Shown here: positions 1 through 8,474 of the stretch, in pieces
Position numbering within the stretch: the first letter of the stretch is position 1
Layout of the letters: the number at the start of each line of letters is the position of its first letter
From: Amycolatopsis saalfeldensis
GTDB lineage: Bacteria > Actinomycetota > Actinomycetes > Mycobacteriales > Pseudonocardiaceae
Assembly (NCBI RefSeq): GCF_900110575.1
Contig: NZ_FOEF01000016.1
Location: 1-64,000, forward strand
Reading direction: 5' to 3'
Length of the DNA stretch: 64,000 nucleotides
Program-made: the position numbers and the translations under genes
The notes under the pieces: model-generated
Told to the model about the DNA's origin: nothing
Databases searched by the model: none
Seen by the model: the letters and a program-made list of their open reading frames with translations, nothing else

Positions 1-47
1 TCGGCCGACGTGGCCGTGGACGAAGAGTTCTTCTTGGAGGACCGGAA

Positions 48-755
48 ATGGCCAACAAGGCCCAGCTGATCGAGGCGCTGTCGGAGCGTCTGGGCGACAA
101 AAAGGTTGCTTCGGAGGCCGTCGACGGTCTCGTCGACATCATCATCCGGACGGTCAACAAGGGCGAGAAGGTGAACATCACCGGGTTCGGTGTGTTCGAG
201 AAGCGTGCCCGCGCCGCCCGCACCGCACGGAACCCGCGTACCGGTGAGACCGTCAAGGTGAAGAAGACCAACGTGCCCGCCTTCCGCGCCGGCACCACCT
301 TCAAGGACGTCATCTCCGGCACCAAAAAACTGCCCAAGGCCACCGCCGTCAAGCGCGCCACCGCCACCCCCGCCCGCGCCACCACCACCCGTGCGGCGGC
401 AACCACGCGCACCACCGCCACCCGCGCGACGGCTTCGCGCCCGGCGACCACGCGCGCCACCACCACGCGGACCCGCGCCACCGCAGCAAAGCCCGCCGCG
501 AAGGCCACGGCCACCAAGGCCCCCGCGACGAAGGCGAAGGCCACCAAGGCCACCGCCAAGCCCGCCGCGAAGGCAACCGCCGCCAAGGCCACCACCACCC
601 GCGCCAAGGCCGCCGCCAAGCCGGCAACCAAGGCGACTGCGACGAAGACCGCCGCCAAGCCGGCCGCGAAGGCAACCGCCGCGAAGACCACCGCGGCCAA
701 GAAGCCCGCCGCCAAGGCCCCGGCCAAGCGCACGTCCGCCGCGAAGAAGAAGTAG
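48..755 (+). CDS. hupB: HU-family nucleoid protein with long Lys/Ala-rich tail (HupB)
   Basis: A histone-like DNA-binding and compacting protein of the nucleoid. Residues 1 to about 93 form a complete HU fold, beginning MANKAQLIEAL and including the DNA-binding-arm signature around GFGVFEKRARAARTARNPRTG. Residues 94-235 are a low-complexity tail of Ala, Lys, Thr and Arg with recurring AKPAAKATA-type units, the arrangement known from mycobacterial HupB and streptomycete HupS. The 235-aa length fits that class rather than the 90-aa HU of most bacteria. The ATG has a GGAGGA ribosome site six bases upstream. The gene is followed by a strong hairpin and faces mutT1 convergently, as in M. tuberculosis. 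In mycobacteria this tail carries lysine modifications; that is likely but unproven here. Confidence 0.96.
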   Translation: MANKAQLIEALSERLGDKKVASEAVDGLVDIIIRTVNKGEKVNITGFGVFEKRARAARTARNPRTGETVKVKKTNVPAFRAGTTFKDVISGTKKLPKATAVKRATATPARATTTRAAATTRTTATRATASRPATTRATTTRTRATAAKPAAKATATKAPATKAKATKATAKPAAKATAAKATTTRAKAAAKPATKATATKTAAKPAAKATAAKTTAAKKPAAKAPAKRTSAAKKK

Positions 756-789
756 GCAGTTGTAGCCACCTCTCCTCGAGGCGAGCAAC

Positions 790-826
790 GGCAGGGCCCC
801 ACCCGAACCACGGGTGGGGCCCTGCC
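790..826 (+). terminator. hupB terminator hairpin
   Basis: A perfect 16-bp stem (790-805 pairing with 811-826) with a 5-nt AACCA loop lies 35 bases after the hupB stop. There is no U tract, which is common for actinobacterial terminators. Confidence 0.85.
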
Positions 827-829
827 GCA

Positions 830-1655
830 TGTTCGGGCCGGTTCTGTGAATCGGCTGTGTGGCAGGGCATTCGGCGGGGCGCGGTGGCGGGGTGCGCGGA
901 GATGGCTGGGAGCCGGGGTTCGGGCAGGCCTGCTGGGAGCGTGGGCGACGGGTTGGCGGCTGGTTTGGGCGGGCGTGGCGGCTGGCCGCGGCTGGTTTCG
1001 GCGGGGGCGTGGTGACTTGTCGCGGCTGGTTTGGGCGAGGGGTCGATGACCGGCTGCTGTTCCCTTTCGGCCGTCGGTTTGCGACTGGTGGCTTGGGGCC
1101 TTGGGTTGTGGTGGCAGCCGCTGGTTCGGGCCTGGCGACCCTGGTCTTGGGCCGGGAATGGCAGATCGGTATAGCTGGTAAGGAGTTCTTTACGCGGCAG
1201 GCTGCCCTGTGACGGAGGCGGAGTCGTACTCGCTGTGGCCTGGCCGGGAAAGTCCCCTCCGGTGGTGGGATCGGGGCCACCCGGTCGGACGAGTGAGGGT
1301 CACCGTCAGGTGTCGCCGCTCCCAGGGCAGAACGCTACTGCGGCCTGGAAGCCCCCCAGCGAGCCGTGGTCCGCGGCAGCGCCCGTGGAGAAGCGCGCGG
1401 GGGCAACGGTCGCTCAGCGGCCATCGTGGGCGGGGGAGCCGGCGCTGTCCCCCGAGTGGCGCAATGATCGGCAGGTGGCAGCGGACAACAACTCGCGAGG
1501 CGCAACAGCCGAGCGCTGACTTCCCCGGAATTCCCCGGGTGAATCCGGCGGCTTCGCAAAGGCGCCCGGGCGGCTTTCGCGTAATTGCCGATCTTCGCCG
1601 GGACCGAATCCCCGTGCCTCCACAATGGAGGAACGTACGTTTCCGGTCGGGATGG
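830..1655. other. 825-bp intergenic region without a credible gene
   Basis: This lies between the convergent ends of hupB and mutT1. Open frames exist on both strands but have skewed Trp/Gly/Arg composition, no recognisable domain and no good ribosome site, so they look like by-products of GC-rich DNA. The only structure seen is a triple direct repeat at 956-1037. Confidence 0.6.
956..1037. repeat. Three spaced copies of GCGGCTGGTTTSGGCG
   Basis: Near-identical 16-mers begin at 956, 988 and 1022, a spacing of 32-34 bp, in the hupB-mutT1 gap. No function can be assigned. Confidence 0.5.
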
Positions 1656-2609
1656 TTACGAGTGCGACGGCGCCGGGGAAGGGAGTGCGCTCGGGTAATA
1701 ATCGGCGCTCATCAGTTCCGGGCCGGTGCTGCCCGACGGCGGGCGGAAGGTCAGGACCCACAGCGAGCCCTTCTTGCTGGGCACCACGCCGCCGCGGGAG
1801 GCCGTCAGCTCGATGCCGTCGCGGTCGGCCAGCGCGCTGATCAGATCCGGGATCACCCCGCCCTGGCTGCTCACCAGGGGAGTGCCGCCGTCGCCCGCGA
1901 TCGCGAGCAGGCGGGCGATCCCGAGCACCGGGTCGGGCCAGTAACCCTCTTCCGACAGCAGGTGCTCGTGCCGCACCTCGACGCCGAGGTCGTCCGCGAC
2001 ACCGGCCACCGTTTGCACACAGCGCAGCCGGGGCGCGGACAGCACGCGGTCCGCGCCGAACAACGGCACCAGCGCGCGCAGGGCTTCGGCCTGGCGCTGC
2101 CCGGCGTCGGACAGCGGGCGCAGGTCGTCGTCGCCGGTCCAGTCCTCGCGCTTGCCCGCCTTCGCGTGGCGCACCAGCAGGACGGTGGTCGACGACGGCG
2201 GCAGCGCGCAGAACTCCCGCAGCACGCGGACGTCGGTGTCCCGCGTCAGCAGCTGTTCCGCCGCCGACGGGTCGAGCCAGCGCAGCTCGTCGACCTCGTC
2301 GTTGGGCTCGAAGGAGCCGGATACGGCTTCGCCGCTGAAATAGTCGACCGTCTTTTTCAACACCCCTTCGCCGTGGCGAGCGGGCACGTCGTACGCGGTC
2401 TGCGCGACGTACCGGCCCAGCACGGCGCGAAAACCCGTCTCCTCACGGATCTCGCGGACGGCGGTGGCGGCGATCGTCTCGCCGGGGTCGACCTTGCCCT
2501 TGGGCAGCGACCAGTCGTCGTATCGCGGACGGTGGACCAGCGCCACCTCGAACGCGTCACCGGCGCCGCGCCACAGCACGGCGCCGGCCGCCCGGACGTC
2601 CGGGCTCAT
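1656..2609 (-). CDS. mutT1: Nudix hydrolase-histidine phosphatase fusion (MutT1-like)
   Basis: A two-domain sanitising hydrolase. Residues 1 to about 135 are a Nudix domain with a perfect Nudix box from Gly38 to Phe60 (G-x5-E-x7-RE-x2-EE-x-G). Residues 140-317 are a histidine-phosphatase domain with the RHA motif at 147-149 in LLVRHAKA. In M. tuberculosis MutT1 this combination hydrolyses 8-oxo-dGTP/8-oxo-GTP and diadenosine polyphosphates. The ATG at 2609 overlaps the ppk stop codon in ATGA, so the genes are translationally coupled, matching the mycobacterial ppk-mutT1 pairing. Longer in-frame upstream starts were rejected because they run back into ppk. Confidence 0.93.
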   Translation of the reverse strand: MSPDVRAAGAVLWRGAGDAFEVALVHRPRYDDWSLPKGKVDPGETIAATAVREIREETGFRAVLGRYVAQTAYDVPARHGEGVLKKTVDYFSGEAVSGSFEPNDEVDELRWLDPSAAEQLLTRDTDVRVLREFCALPPSSTTVLLVRHAKAGKREDWTGDDDLRPLSDAGQRQAEALRALVPLFGADRVLSAPRLRCVQTVAGVADDLGVEVRHEHLLSEEGYWPDPVLGIARLLAIAGDGGTPLVSSQGGVIPDLISALADRDGIELTASRGGVVPSKKGSLWVLTFRPPSGSTGPELMSADYYPSALPSPAPSHS

Positions 2610-5155
2610 CCGGCGGCTCCGTGCAGCTTCGCCAGTTCGGTTTGGTGGTCGCGCACCTGCGAGCCCGCGGCAGGGAACGGCTGCCACTCGCCGGTGGCCG
2701 AAAGCACCCAGCAGCGCGTGGTCGGGTCGAGCGCCGAGTCGAGCACCGCGTCCAGCTGCTGCGTCAGCTTCGGGTCCTTGACCCGCACCAGCGCCTCGAT
2801 CCGGCGGTCCAGGTTGCGGTGCATCATGTCCGCGCTGCCGATCCAGTGCGTGCCGCCGGCGCGGAAGTGGAACACCCGCGAGTGCTCCAGGAACCGGCCG
2901 AGGATCGAGCGGACGCGGATGTTCTCGCTCAGCCCCGGCACTCCCGGCTTCAGCGCGCAGATCCCGCGCACCACCACGTCGACCTGCACGCCGGCCTGCG
3001 ACGCGTGGTACAGCGCGTCGATCACCTGCTCGTCGACCAGCGAGTTGCACTTGATCCGGATCCCGGCCCGCTGCCCGGCACGGGCCAGCTCGATCTCCTC
3101 GCCGATCGCGCGCACGATGCCGCGGCGGATGCCGTGCGGCGACGTGAGCAGCGTCCGGTAGGTGTCCTGGCGCGAATAGCCGGTGAGGACGTTGAACAGG
3201 TCGGTGATGTCCGCGCCGACGCTCGGGTCGGCCGTGAGCAGGCCGAGGTCTTCGTACAGGCGCGCGGTCTTCGGGTTGTAGTTGCCGGTGCCGATGTGGC
3301 AGTAGCGGCGGATGGTGGCGCCTTCCTGCCGCACCACCATCGAGACCTTGCAGTGCGTCTTCAGGCCCACGAGGCCGTACACCACGTGCACGCCCGCGCG
3401 CTCCAGCGTGCGCGCCCAGGCGATGTTGGCCTGCTCGTCGAAGCGGGCCTTGATCTCCACCAGCGCCACGACCTGCTTGCCGGCCTCGGCGGCGTCGATC
3501 AGCGCGTCGACGATCGGGGAGTCGCCCGAGGTGCGGTACAGCGTCTGCTTGATCGCCAGCACCTTCGAGTCGGCCGCCGCCTGCTCGATGAAGCGCTGCA
3601 CGCTGGTGGAGAACGAGTCGTACGGGTGGTGCACCAGCACGTCGCCCTCGCGCAGCGTCGCGAACACGCTCTTGGGCGTCTCGCGCTCGCCGAACGCCGG
3701 GTGCGTCGCGGGCACGAACGGCCGGTCCTTCAGCTCCTTGCGGTCCACACCGGACAGCTGGAACAGGCAGGTCAGGTCGAGCAGGCCGGGCACCTCGACG
3801 ACGTCGGCCGGGTCCACCTCCAGCTCGCGCAGCAGCAGTTCGAGCATGTGCTCGCTCATGTCCTGCGCGACCTCGAGCCGCACCGGCGGGCCGAACCGGC
3901 GCTGGGCCAGCTCGCGCTCCAGCGCCTGCAGGAGGTCCTCGTCTCGGTCCTCTTCGACCTCGAAGTCGGCGTTGCGGGTGACGCGGAAGATGTGGTGCTC
4001 AAGCACCTCCATGCCGGTGAACAGCTCGCCGAGGTGCGCGGCGATGAGCTCTTCGAGCGGCAGGAAGGTGGCCGTGCGGCTGGTCCGTTCCTGTTCCACG
4101 CGCATCAGCCGCGGCACGTTGCTGGGCACCTTCACGCGGGCGAAGCGCTCGGTCCCGCCCTGCGGGTCGCGCACCGTCACCGCGAGGTTCAGCGACAGCC
4201 CGGAGATGTACGGGAACGGGTGCGCGGGGTCGACGGCCAGCGGTGTGAGCACCGGGAAGATCTGTTCGGAGAAGTAGCTGGACAGCCGCAGCTGATCGGC
4301 CCCGGCGAGGTCGGCCCAGCCGACGATCCGGATGTCCTGCTCCGCCAGCTGCGGGCGAAGGTGCTCTTCGAACGCGGCCGTGTGCCGCTCCACCAGGTCC
4401 TGGTTGCGCTTGGCGATGTAGTCCAGCTGCTCGCGCGGGGTGAGCCCGTCCGCGCTGCGCACCGGCAGGCCCGTCTCGTCGCGGCGCTTCAGGCCGGCCA
4501 CGCGGACCATGTAGAACTCGTCCAAATTGGACGCGAAGATGGCCAGGAACTTCGCCCGTTCGAGCAAGGCCTGCGATTCGTCCTCGGCCAGCGCGAGCAC
4601 CCGCGCGTTGAAGTCCTGCCAGGAGAGCTCCCGGTTGAAGTACCGGTCGTCGGGCAGAGTCTCCACGGCGGTCGGCACGGTCGAGGTGACGGCGGGCGGC
4701 GCGGACGGCACGGCGCGGATCTCCTCGCCCGAGGCCTCCCTCGCGGCCGCACTCGCCGCGGAAGCGCGGGCGGTGATCTTCGCGAGCGCGGTCTTGCCCG
4801 GAACGCTCTTGCCGCCCGGGTTCTTCGACTCGCGGCTCTTCGGCGTCGCGGGCTTCGAGGCCGAAGCCCGCAGCGCGGCCGACTTCGACGGCGTGTTCTT
4901 GGGCTCGCTCTTGGACGCGGCGGCGGAGACACCGGCTCTGGCCGCGGTGGCGCGCGCGGCCGTCGCCTTGGCCGAACCCGGGCCTGCGGTCACGGACTTC
5001 GGGGCCGCCTGGCCGGTGGCCGTCTTCCGGGCGGCCGAGCTCCGGCGGGGAGCGGGGTCCTTCGCGACCGGCGTCGCCGGGCTGGTCCCGCGTCGCCGGG
5101 CCTGCTGACCGCTACGGGCTGGAGTGCTGCCGTCGTCTGTGCTCACGAGGCCCAT
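2606..5155 (-). CDS. ppk: Polyphosphate kinase 1 with basic N-terminal extension
   Basis: Makes inorganic polyphosphate reversibly from ATP. The PPK1 core starts near residue 167 (LPDDRYFNRELSWQDFN) and runs to the C terminus. It holds the phosphorylated-His segment GLKTHCKVSMVVR and the HIGTGNYNP segment of the two phospholipase-D-like halves. The core length matches the family. The first roughly 165 residues are extra: an Ala/Ser/Lys/Arg-rich, apparently disordered, basic segment resembling the HupB tail. The ATG at 5155 has no obvious Shine-Dalgarno sequence. A GTG four codons in is an alternative, and initiation further in would shorten the extension. It lies between fbiD and mutT1 on the same strand. 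Confidence 0.95.
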   Translation of the reverse strand: MGLVSTDDGSTPARSGQQARRRGTSPATPVAKDPAPRRSSAARKTATGQAAPKSVTAGPGSAKATAARATAARAGVSAAASKSEPKNTPSKSAALRASASKPATPKSRESKNPGGKSVPGKTALAKITARASAASAAAREASGEEIRAVPSAPPAVTSTVPTAVETLPDDRYFNRELSWQDFNARVLALAEDESQALLERAKFLAIFASNLDEFYMVRVAGLKRRDETGLPVRSADGLTPREQLDYIAKRNQDLVERHTAAFEEHLRPQLAEQDIRIVGWADLAGADQLRLSSYFSEQIFPVLTPLAVDPAHPFPYISGLSLNLAVTVRDPQGGTERFARVKVPSNVPRLMRVEQERTSRTATFLPLEELIAAHLGELFTGMEVLEHHIFRVTRNADFEVEEDRDEDLLQALERELAQRRFGPPVRLEVAQDMSEHMLELLLRELEVDPADVVEVPGLLDLTCLFQLSGVDRKELKDRPFVPATHPAFGERETPKSVFATLREGDVLVHHPYDSFSTSVQRFIEQAAADSKVLAIKQTLYRTSGDSPIVDALIDAAEAGKQVVALVEIKARFDEQANIAWARTLERAGVHVVYGLVGLKTHCKVSMVVRQEGATIRRYCHIGTGNYNPKTARLYEDLGLLTADPSVGADITDLFNVLTGYSRQDTYRTLLTSPHGIRRGIVRAIGEEIELARAGQRAGIRIKCNSLVDEQVIDALYHASQAGVQVDVVVRGICALKPGVPGLSENIRVRSILGRFLEHSRVFHFRAGGTHWIGSADMMHRNLDRRIEALVRVKDPKLTQQLDAVLDSALDPTTRCWVLSATGEWQPFPAAGSQVRDHQTELAKLHGAAG

Positions 5156-5210
5156 TGTTCACTACAAAGCTACCGATTGCGCAGACCGCGGTGAAGGTCA
5201 AATGAACAGC

Positions 5211-5843
5211 TCAGCCCAGCGGCACACAGGCCGTGCCCAGCACCGCCGCGGTGTGCTCCCCGACACCGAGCGAACAGGCGTGCCCGAGGTCCTCGGGAGT
5301 GTCCACGTCGCTGCGAAGGGAGACCAGCCCGCCGGCCAGCGGGGTGGCGCCGGAGCGGGTGTGCAGGCCCGCTGAGCCGACCCCGAACCGCGGGTCGAGC
5401 GGCGCGCCGGGCGCCGACAGCAGCAGCGTCGTGCCGGTGCCTTGACGGTCGGCGACGAACGCGCGCCGTCCCGCCGCCTCGCCCAGCGCCGTGGCCAGAT
5501 CGCCCGGGCGCAGGGCGGGCAGGTCGGCCTGCAACGCGCCGATCACCCCGCCGGGCGAGCCCGCCCGCAGCAGTGCCTCGCCGTGCCGGAGCGCCTCGTT
5601 GAGGCCGGGCACCTCCGGCTCGGGCACGATCTCCGCGCCGAGCGCGGCCAGTTCGGACACCGCCGCCGGATCGGCCGCGACCACCAGCACCCGACGCACG
5701 TGCGCGGCCGATGCCACCGCCGCCAGCGTGTCGTACGCCAGCGCCAGCACCAGGTCGGGGTGCCGTTCTTCGGCGAGTGCGCCCCGCAGCCGCGACTTGC
5801 CGTCGCGCGGGTGCTTCAACGGCACGATCAGGTCCACGTCCAC
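5211..5843 (-). CDS. fbiD: Phosphoenolpyruvate/2-phospholactate guanylyltransferase (FbiD/CofC)
   Basis: An F420 biosynthesis nucleotidyltransferase that joins GMP from GTP to phosphoenolpyruvate (mycobacterial FbiD) or 2-phospho-L-lactate (archaeal CofC). The 210-aa product has the expected size and motifs: N-terminal VPLKHPRDGKSRL, central ALQADLPAL, and C-terminal GLHTRSGATPLAGG and SDVDTPEDL. The GTG at 5843 (MDVDLIVPLK) matches the usual family start. It lies 55 bp upstream of ppk on the same strand and divergent from the plsC-gpsA pair, the M. tuberculosis order. The presence of F420 enzymes suggests F420-dependent reductases elsewhere in the genome. Confidence 0.92.
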   Translation of the reverse strand: MDVDLIVPLKHPRDGKSRLRGALAEERHPDLVLALAYDTLAAVASAAHVRRVLVVAADPAAVSELAALGAEIVPEPEVPGLNEALRHGEALLRAGSPGGVIGALQADLPALRPGDLATALGEAAGRRAFVADRQGTGTTLLLSAPGAPLDPRFGVGSAGLHTRSGATPLAGGLVSLRSDVDTPEDLGHACSLGVGEHTAAVLGTACVPLG

Positions 5844-5954
5844 CCGTCCATCTTTACCCGAAACCGCCGCCGCCCGTGGTGAGCACACCCTCCCTGGACT
5901 GCGTGAACCGGCGCGCGGCAGGATCAGCAGGAGTGCGAGCTCGAGGAGGAGACA

Positions 5955-6653
5955 TTGACACGGCGTGAAAAGGGCGGCTTCTGGGTGGGACTGGCCGCCG
6001 CTGTGTTCTACCCGTTGACGGCGATCGGCAAGCGGGTCCAGATCGGTGCGGAGAAGGTGCCCCGGCAGGGTCCGGCGGTGCTGGTGCTGAACCACATCTC
6101 GCACCTGGACCCGGTGGTCGACGCGGTGTTCGTGCACCGGCTCAAGCGGGTCCCGCGGTTCTTCCTCAAGGAGAGCCTGCGCCACGTCCCGGTGCTCGGG
6201 AAGATCGTGGACGGCTCGGGGCAGATCCCGGTTTCGCGCGGTTCGAGCGCGGCCGGCGACAGCCTCAAGGCCGCCCACCAGGCGCTGGAAGAGGGCAAGG
6301 TCATCGTCATCTACCCCGAGGGCACCATCACGAAGGACCCCGCGGGCTGGCCGAAGGACGCGTTCACCGGCGTCGCGCGGCTGGCGCTGCAGAACGACGT
6401 CCCGGTGATCCCGATCGCGCGCTGGGGCACGAACGAGATCTTCAACGGCTACACGAAGAAGTTCACGCCGCTGCCGCGCAAGACCGTGACCCACCTGGTC
6501 GGCGACCCGATCGACCTGTCGGCGTACGAGGGCGCGAACCCGCGCAGCGCCTCGACGCTGCGTGAGGTGACCGCGCTGATGATGGACGAGGTCACCCGGC
6601 TGCTGTCGGAGATCCGGCACGAGGAGCCGCCGTCGAAGAAGCCGGACGCCTGA
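5955..6653 (+). CDS. plsC: 1-acyl-sn-glycerol-3-phosphate acyltransferase (PlsC family)
   Basis: A membrane-associated acyltransferase that converts lysophosphatidate to phosphatidate. The catalytic HX4D motif is His47-Asp52 in NHISHLD, and the EGT motif lies in YPEGTI. The N terminus has one short hydrophobic stretch. Start: TTG at 5955, four bases after the ribosome site GAGGAGGA. Its stop overlaps the gpsA ATG by one base (TGATG). The pairing with glycerol-3-phosphate dehydrogenase makes a compact phospholipid-precursor operon. Other PlsC-family acyltransferases modify different acceptors, so the exact acceptor is inferred. Confidence 0.9.
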   Translation: MTRREKGGFWVGLAAAVFYPLTAIGKRVQIGAEKVPRQGPAVLVLNHISHLDPVVDAVFVHRLKRVPRFFLKESLRHVPVLGKIVDGSGQIPVSRGSSAAGDSLKAAHQALEEGKVIVIYPEGTITKDPAGWPKDAFTGVARLALQNDVPVIPIARWGTNEIFNGYTKKFTPLPRKTVTHLVGDPIDLSAYEGANPRSASTLREVTALMMDEVTRLLSEIRHEEPPSKKPDA

Positions 6654-7678
6654 TGGCCACCTTCGCCACCGACGTCCAGCGGGTCACCGTGCTGGGCGCC
6701 GGCTCGTGGGGCACCGCGTTCGCGAAGGTGCTCGGCGACGCCGGCCGGGACGTGACCGTCTGGGCGCGGCGGGAGTCCGTCGCCGAGGAGATCCGCTCGG
6801 CGCACGCGAACTCCTCGTACCTGCCCGGCGTCCGGCTGCCCGAGCGCATCACGGCGACGGCGGACGCCGCGGCGGCGCTGGACGGTGCCCAGGCCGTCGT
6901 GCTGGGCGTGCCGAGCCAGAGCCTGCGCGCGAACCTGACCGCGTGGCAGCCGTTGCTGCCGCGCGAGGCGATCCTGGTGAGCCTCGCCAAGGGCGTCGAG
7001 CTGGGCACGCTGAAGCGGATGAGCGAGGTCATCGCGGAGCTGGCGCAGGTGCCCGCGGACGAGATCGTGGTCGTTTCGGGGCCGAACCTGGCCCGGGAAA
7101 TCGCCGCCTCCCAGCCGGCCGCGGCGGTGATCGCCTGCGCCGACCACGAGCGCGCGATGGCGGTGCAGCGGGCCAGCTCCAACCAGTACTTCCGGCCGTA
7201 CACCAACACCGACGTGGTCGGCTGCGAGCTGAGCGGGGCGTGCAAGAACGTGATCGCGCTCAGCTGCGGCATGGCCGCGGGCATGGGCCTCGGCGCCAAC
7301 ACGATGGCGACGCTGATCACCCGCGGGCTGGCGGAGATGGCGCGCCTCGGCGCGAAACTCGGCGCGGACCCGCTGACGTTCGCGGGCCTGGCCGGCCTCG
7401 GCGACCTGGTGGCGACCTGCTCGTCGCCGCTTTCGCGCAACCGCACGTTCGGCGAACGGCTGGGCCGGGGCGACACGCTGGAACAGGCGCAGGCCGCGGC
7501 CGGCGGCCAGGTGGCCGAGGGCGTCGCGTCCTGCTCGTCGATCCGCGCGCTGGCCCAGGGACTGGGCGTCGACATGCCCATCACGGACGCGATGCACCGC
7601 GTCTGCCACGAGGGCGTCGACCCCCGCCAGGCCGGCGCCGAGCTGCTGGGACGGTCGCAGAAACACGAGTGGAGCTGA
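6653..7678 (+). CDS. gpsA: NAD(P)H-dependent glycerol-3-phosphate dehydrogenase
   Basis: Reduces dihydroxyacetone phosphate to sn-glycerol 3-phosphate for phospholipid synthesis in the cytoplasm. The 341-aa protein has an N-terminal Rossmann motif (GAGSWGTAFA) and the conserved C-terminal segments GCELSGACKNVIAL (catalytic Lys) and GLAGLGDLVATC. Full length. It overlaps plsC by one base and is probably its partner in the same transcript. In mycobacteria ddl follows directly; here an 11-kb accessory block separates them. Confidence 0.97.
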   Translation: MATFATDVQRVTVLGAGSWGTAFAKVLGDAGRDVTVWARRESVAEEIRSAHANSSYLPGVRLPERITATADAAAALDGAQAVVLGVPSQSLRANLTAWQPLLPREAILVSLAKGVELGTLKRMSEVIAELAQVPADEIVVVSGPNLAREIAASQPAAAVIACADHERAMAVQRASSNQYFRPYTNTDVVGCELSGACKNVIALSCGMAAGMGLGANTMATLITRGLAEMARLGAKLGADPLTFAGLAGLGDLVATCSSPLSRNRTFGERLGRGDTLEQAQAAAGGQVAEGVASCSSIRALAQGLGVDMPITDAMHRVCHEGVDPRQAGAELLGRSQKHEWS

Positions 7679-7718
7679 GCGGTTCCCTGGGCCGGGCGGG
7701 TCCAGGGGATGGGACGGG

Positions 7719-7747
7719 TTGACCGGGGCCGGTGGCGCTGGTTCGCT
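7719..7747 (+). promoter_or_regulatory. Possible promoter placing the transcript start at a Cys-rich uORF
   Basis: TTGACC (7719-7724), a 17-bp spacer and TTCGCT (7742-7747) put the expected start site at or next to A7755, the first base of the upstream ORF. The -10 is weak, so this is a spacing-based inference. Confidence 0.4.
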
Positions 7748-7754
7748 GTACGGC

Positions 7755-7838
7755 ATGTCGACGTGCCTGATGATCGTGTGGCCGGGGTCCTGTGACCTCC
7801 GCCCCGTCATGGGCGCGTCGTGTCGCTGTTGTCGGTGA
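7755..7838 (+). CDS. Cys-rich 27-aa leader peptide (candidate attenuator uORF)
   Basis: A 27-codon ORF ends 51 bases before the cysteine-dioxygenase-like gene. Five of its codons are Cys (4, 13, 23, 25, 26) and the last residues before the stop are GASCRCCR. A second in-frame ATG at 7809 would give the nine-residue peptide MGASCRCCR. No ribosome site precedes the first ATG, consistent with a leaderless message. Cys-codon leaderless uORFs are established in mycobacteria as cysteine-responsive attenuators of sulfur genes. Five Cys codons in 27, clustered at the end and directly ahead of a predicted cysteine-degrading enzyme, is unlikely to be chance. Expression is not shown. Confidence 0.6.
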   Translation: MSTCLMIVWPGSCDLRPVMGASCRCCR

Positions 7839-7855
7839 GCCCCGCCCCGGCCCAG

Positions 7856-7882
7856 CTCTTCTCTTCTTTCCTTCTGTGAGGA
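7856..7882 (+). promoter_or_regulatory. Pyrimidine tract that can mask the ribosome site
   Basis: A 20-nt uninterrupted pyrimidine run (7856-7875) directly precedes the GAGGA ribosome site (7878-7882). TCCT at 7869-7872 can pair with AGGA at 7879-7882, which could hide the site unless a ribosome stalled on the uORF changes the fold. Confidence 0.35.
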
Positions 7883-7889
7883 CAGTTTC

Positions 7890-8369
7890 ATGTTCGCCGT
7901 TCCGGACAACACCCTGCTGCGTCCCGAGAACCCCGCCCTGCGCCACCCCGTCCGCGTCGCCCTCGAGGTGGCCGCCGACCGGGACCGCTGGGGCGGCCTG
8001 CTCCGCTACGACCCCGACGAGCGGTTTTCCGCGCTCGTCTCCCGCGAGGACGGCCAGGAGATCTGGCTGCTCGGCTGGCTGCCGGGCCAGCACACGGACC
8101 TGCACGACCACGTTTTCGCGACCGGCGCGTTCACGGTCGTCTCGGGCCGGCTGACCGAGACGGTCGCGCGTCGCGCCCCCGGCGGCCGCGCCGTGACCGA
8201 GGTGCACGCGCTCGCCGCGGGCCAGTCGCGTGTCTTCGGCCCCGGCTACGTCCACGAGGTGCGCAACGACGGGCCCGACCCGGCCATCAGCATCCACGTC
8301 TACCGCGACGGCCCCCGCGACATGCGGCCGTACCACCTGGATCCGCTGGGCGGCCCGATCCGCGACTGA
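7890..8369 (+). CDS. Cysteine dioxygenase-like cupin protein
   Basis: A 159-aa cupin of the type I cysteine dioxygenase family, which oxidises L-cysteine to cysteine sulfinate with non-haem iron. The three iron ligands are visible: His72 and His74 in DLHDH and His122 in GYVHEVRN. The G-x-L strand after the HxH motif (FTVVSGRL) is typical. The ATG has GAGGA at 7878-7882. It stands alone on the plus strand behind a Cys-rich leader ORF, which supports a thiol substrate. Related thiol dioxygenases act on mercaptopropionate or other thiols, so the substrate is inferred. Confidence 0.8.
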   Translation: MFAVPDNTLLRPENPALRHPVRVALEVAADRDRWGGLLRYDPDERFSALVSREDGQEIWLLGWLPGQHTDLHDHVFATGAFTVVSGRLTETVARRAPGGRAVTEVHALAAGQSRVFGPGYVHEVRNDGPDPAISIHVYRDGPRDMRPYHLDPLGGPIRD

Positions 8370-8474
8370 TCCCGGGTTCGGACGCGGCGAAAGTCGTTGC
8401 TGCCACGGGGAAATCGGTCCAATCGGGTGACGGTGCGAGAGTCCCGTTCGCGCGCCGTCGGGAACCCGTGCCGG

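Noticed and set aside
349..870. Trp/Arg-rich frame antisense to hupB
   Set aside because: It mirrors the Lys/Ala tail codons of hupB on the opposite strand and has no homology features.
1209..3161. 650-codon plus-strand frame over mutT1
   Set aside because: It is antisense to the clearly coding mutT1 and ppk genes.
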